6,833 bases of DNA. It comes from Planctomycetota bacterium (lineage in GTDB: Bacteria; Planctomycetota; Planctomycetia; Planctomycetales; Planctomycetaceae). This document shows positions 6,093 through 6,833 of the stretch, in pieces (position 1 is the first letter of the stretch; the number at the start of each line of letters is the position of its first letter). The stretch is from positions 1 through 6,833 of the forward strand of contig QWOR01000251.1 in the NCBI GenBank assembly GCA_003669575.1, read 5' to 3'. The position numbers were made by a program, and so were the translations under genes. Under the pieces are notes generated by a model. It saw only the letters and a list, made by a program, of their open reading frames with translations, did no database searches and was not told where the DNA came from.

Positions 6093-6833
6093 TCACGTTG
6101 CAGCTGCAGTGGGTTCTGGTTGAGCCACTGCGGGCCCCATCTTGATGCCGTATTCACCGAGCTTACCATCGCCAAGCGAACCGAAAGCGTCGGGGATCGC
6201 CTTGGCGATTTCAGCCCGCAGCTTCACAGCATTGAACATCGCCCCGCGACCTGCGAGTTCGGAGAGGATGCGACCATCAGGACGAGCTTCGTGTGGTCCC
6301 TGCAGCGAGCGGTTGATCGCCTGAACCAGACCCGAGTGATTCACAAAGCTGCCGTCCCGCTCAGCGAACGATCCACCTGCGAGGACGAATGTCGCCTTCT
6401 TCGTGAGTGGTGAATCGAGCAGGTCGAGCACGGCCAGTGTCTTCACCGAGCCCAGCTTGCTGGCTGTGGCTGCGTTGACCTCGGGATTCGGGTCACCGCC
6501 GACGACGAACAGGGCTTCGGGCGAGCTGTTGAGTACCTGACCCGACGGGATCACGCTGCCCTGGAAGTGTTTCAGTATGGCCTCGACGCCCGCACGGTTC
6601 GGAGCCTTCTCGGCGCGGATGGTGAATTTGGCAGGTTGCACCGGCTTGCCGTGGACATCTTTGGGGAAGGTGTCGTCTTCACCTACAACGCGGGCTGGTG
6701 TCATGGAGAGCGTGATCTCTGGTGAGACACTCTTGAGCCAGCTGGCGAGGATGTACGCCTCTTCGACGGTCATCCAGGGCGAGAAGATGGCTGCGACTTT
6801 CTTCGAGCTCGACTTGCCTGCTGATTGAAACGC
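6093..6833 (-). CDS. nuoG: NADH-quinone oxidoreductase subunit G, C-terminal part (runs off right edge)
   Basis: NuoG (Nqo3) is the large iron-sulfur subunit of the complex I peripheral arm; its C-terminal half resembles molybdopterin oxidoreductases. The frame is open from the window edge to a TGA at 6093, giving 246 residues, and it continues upstream of the internal methionine at 6773, so the true start lies outside the window. Visible family features are SPWMTVEEAYILASWLKS near the fragment start, EALFVVGGDPNPEVN (about 106-120), and TFVLAGGSFAERDGSFVN (about 148-165). The last matches the molybdopterin-family pattern of (V)LP-x-(T)-FAE-x-DG-T-FVN, followed by GLVQAINRSL and ILSELAGR. The N-terminal ferredoxin and cysteine-rich cluster region is not in view. 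The C-terminus is Ala/Pro-rich. Position directly before nuoH agrees with the call. Confidence 0.9.
   Translation of the reverse strand, partial: AFQSAGKSSSKKVAAIFSPWMTVEEAYILASWLKSVSPEITLSMTPARVVGEDDTFPKDVHGKPVQPAKFTIRAEKAPNRAGVEAILKHFQGSVIPSGQVLNSSPEALFVVGGDPNPEVNAATASKLGSVKTLAVLDLLDSPLTKKATFVLAGGSFAERDGSFVNHSGLVQAINRSLQGPHEARPDGRILSELAGRGAMFNAVKLRAEIAKAIPDAFGSLGDGKLGEYGIKMGPAVAQPEPTAAAT

Noticed and set aside
5853..6413. Plus-strand open frame of 186 codons over the nuoG-nuoH gap
   Set aside because: It is mostly antisense to nuoG and nuoH, has no recognisable domain, and no good ribosome binding site.
6773..6773. Methionine at 6773 as the start of a short separate gene
   Set aside because: The same frame stays open to the window edge with NuoG-like residues upstream, so this is an internal methionine of nuoG.

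Overview
The window is an interior piece of one operon for respiratory complex I (proton-translocating NADH:quinone oxidoreductase, NDH-1), read entirely from the minus strand. In transcription order it holds the 3' end of nuoG, then complete nuoH, nuoI, nuoJ, nuoK and nuoL, then the 5' part of nuoM. This G-H-I-J-K-L-M order is the standard bacterial nuo order. nuoG runs off the right edge and nuoM off the left edge, so more nuo genes are expected on both sides.

Organism: a Gram-negative bacterium of moderately high GC is likely, and a planctomycete is my best guess. The reasons are the long terminal extensions on several subunits, the loose gene spacing with weak or missing Shine-Dalgarno sites at some starts, and a gap containing phased 7-bp TCAGTNN-like units. 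I recall such units from planctomycete intergenic DNA. This is inference from pattern memory, not from a search.

Layout from high to low coordinates: 6833-6093, C-terminal part of NuoG (peripheral arm); 6092-5963, a 130-bp gap with a small hairpin; 5962-4703, NuoH (membrane, at the quinone site); 4702-4649, a 54-bp gap with the nuoI ribosome binding site; 4648-3956, NuoI (two 4Fe-4S clusters); 3955-3828, a 128-bp gap with an inverted 7-bp repeat array; 3827-3063, NuoJ; 3066-2599, NuoK, overlapping nuoJ by 4 bp; 2606-567, NuoL, overlapping nuoK by 8 bp; 566-486, an 81-bp gap with a strong hairpin; 485-1, N-terminal part of NuoM. No intergenic stretch reaches 300 bp, and I found no tRNA, rRNA, CRISPR array, insertion sequence or plus-strand gene.

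How the parts work together: NuoG and NuoI belong to the peripheral arm, where NuoI passes electrons through its two 4Fe-4S clusters toward quinone. NuoH forms the membrane side of the quinone chamber. NuoJ and NuoK link it to the antiporter-like pumps NuoM and NuoL. The key charged residues that can be checked in NuoH, NuoI, NuoK and NuoL are present, so the complex looks functional. I see no new biological system here. What deserves a second look is the structured intergenic DNA and the lineage-type extensions on NuoK, NuoJ, NuoI and NuoH.
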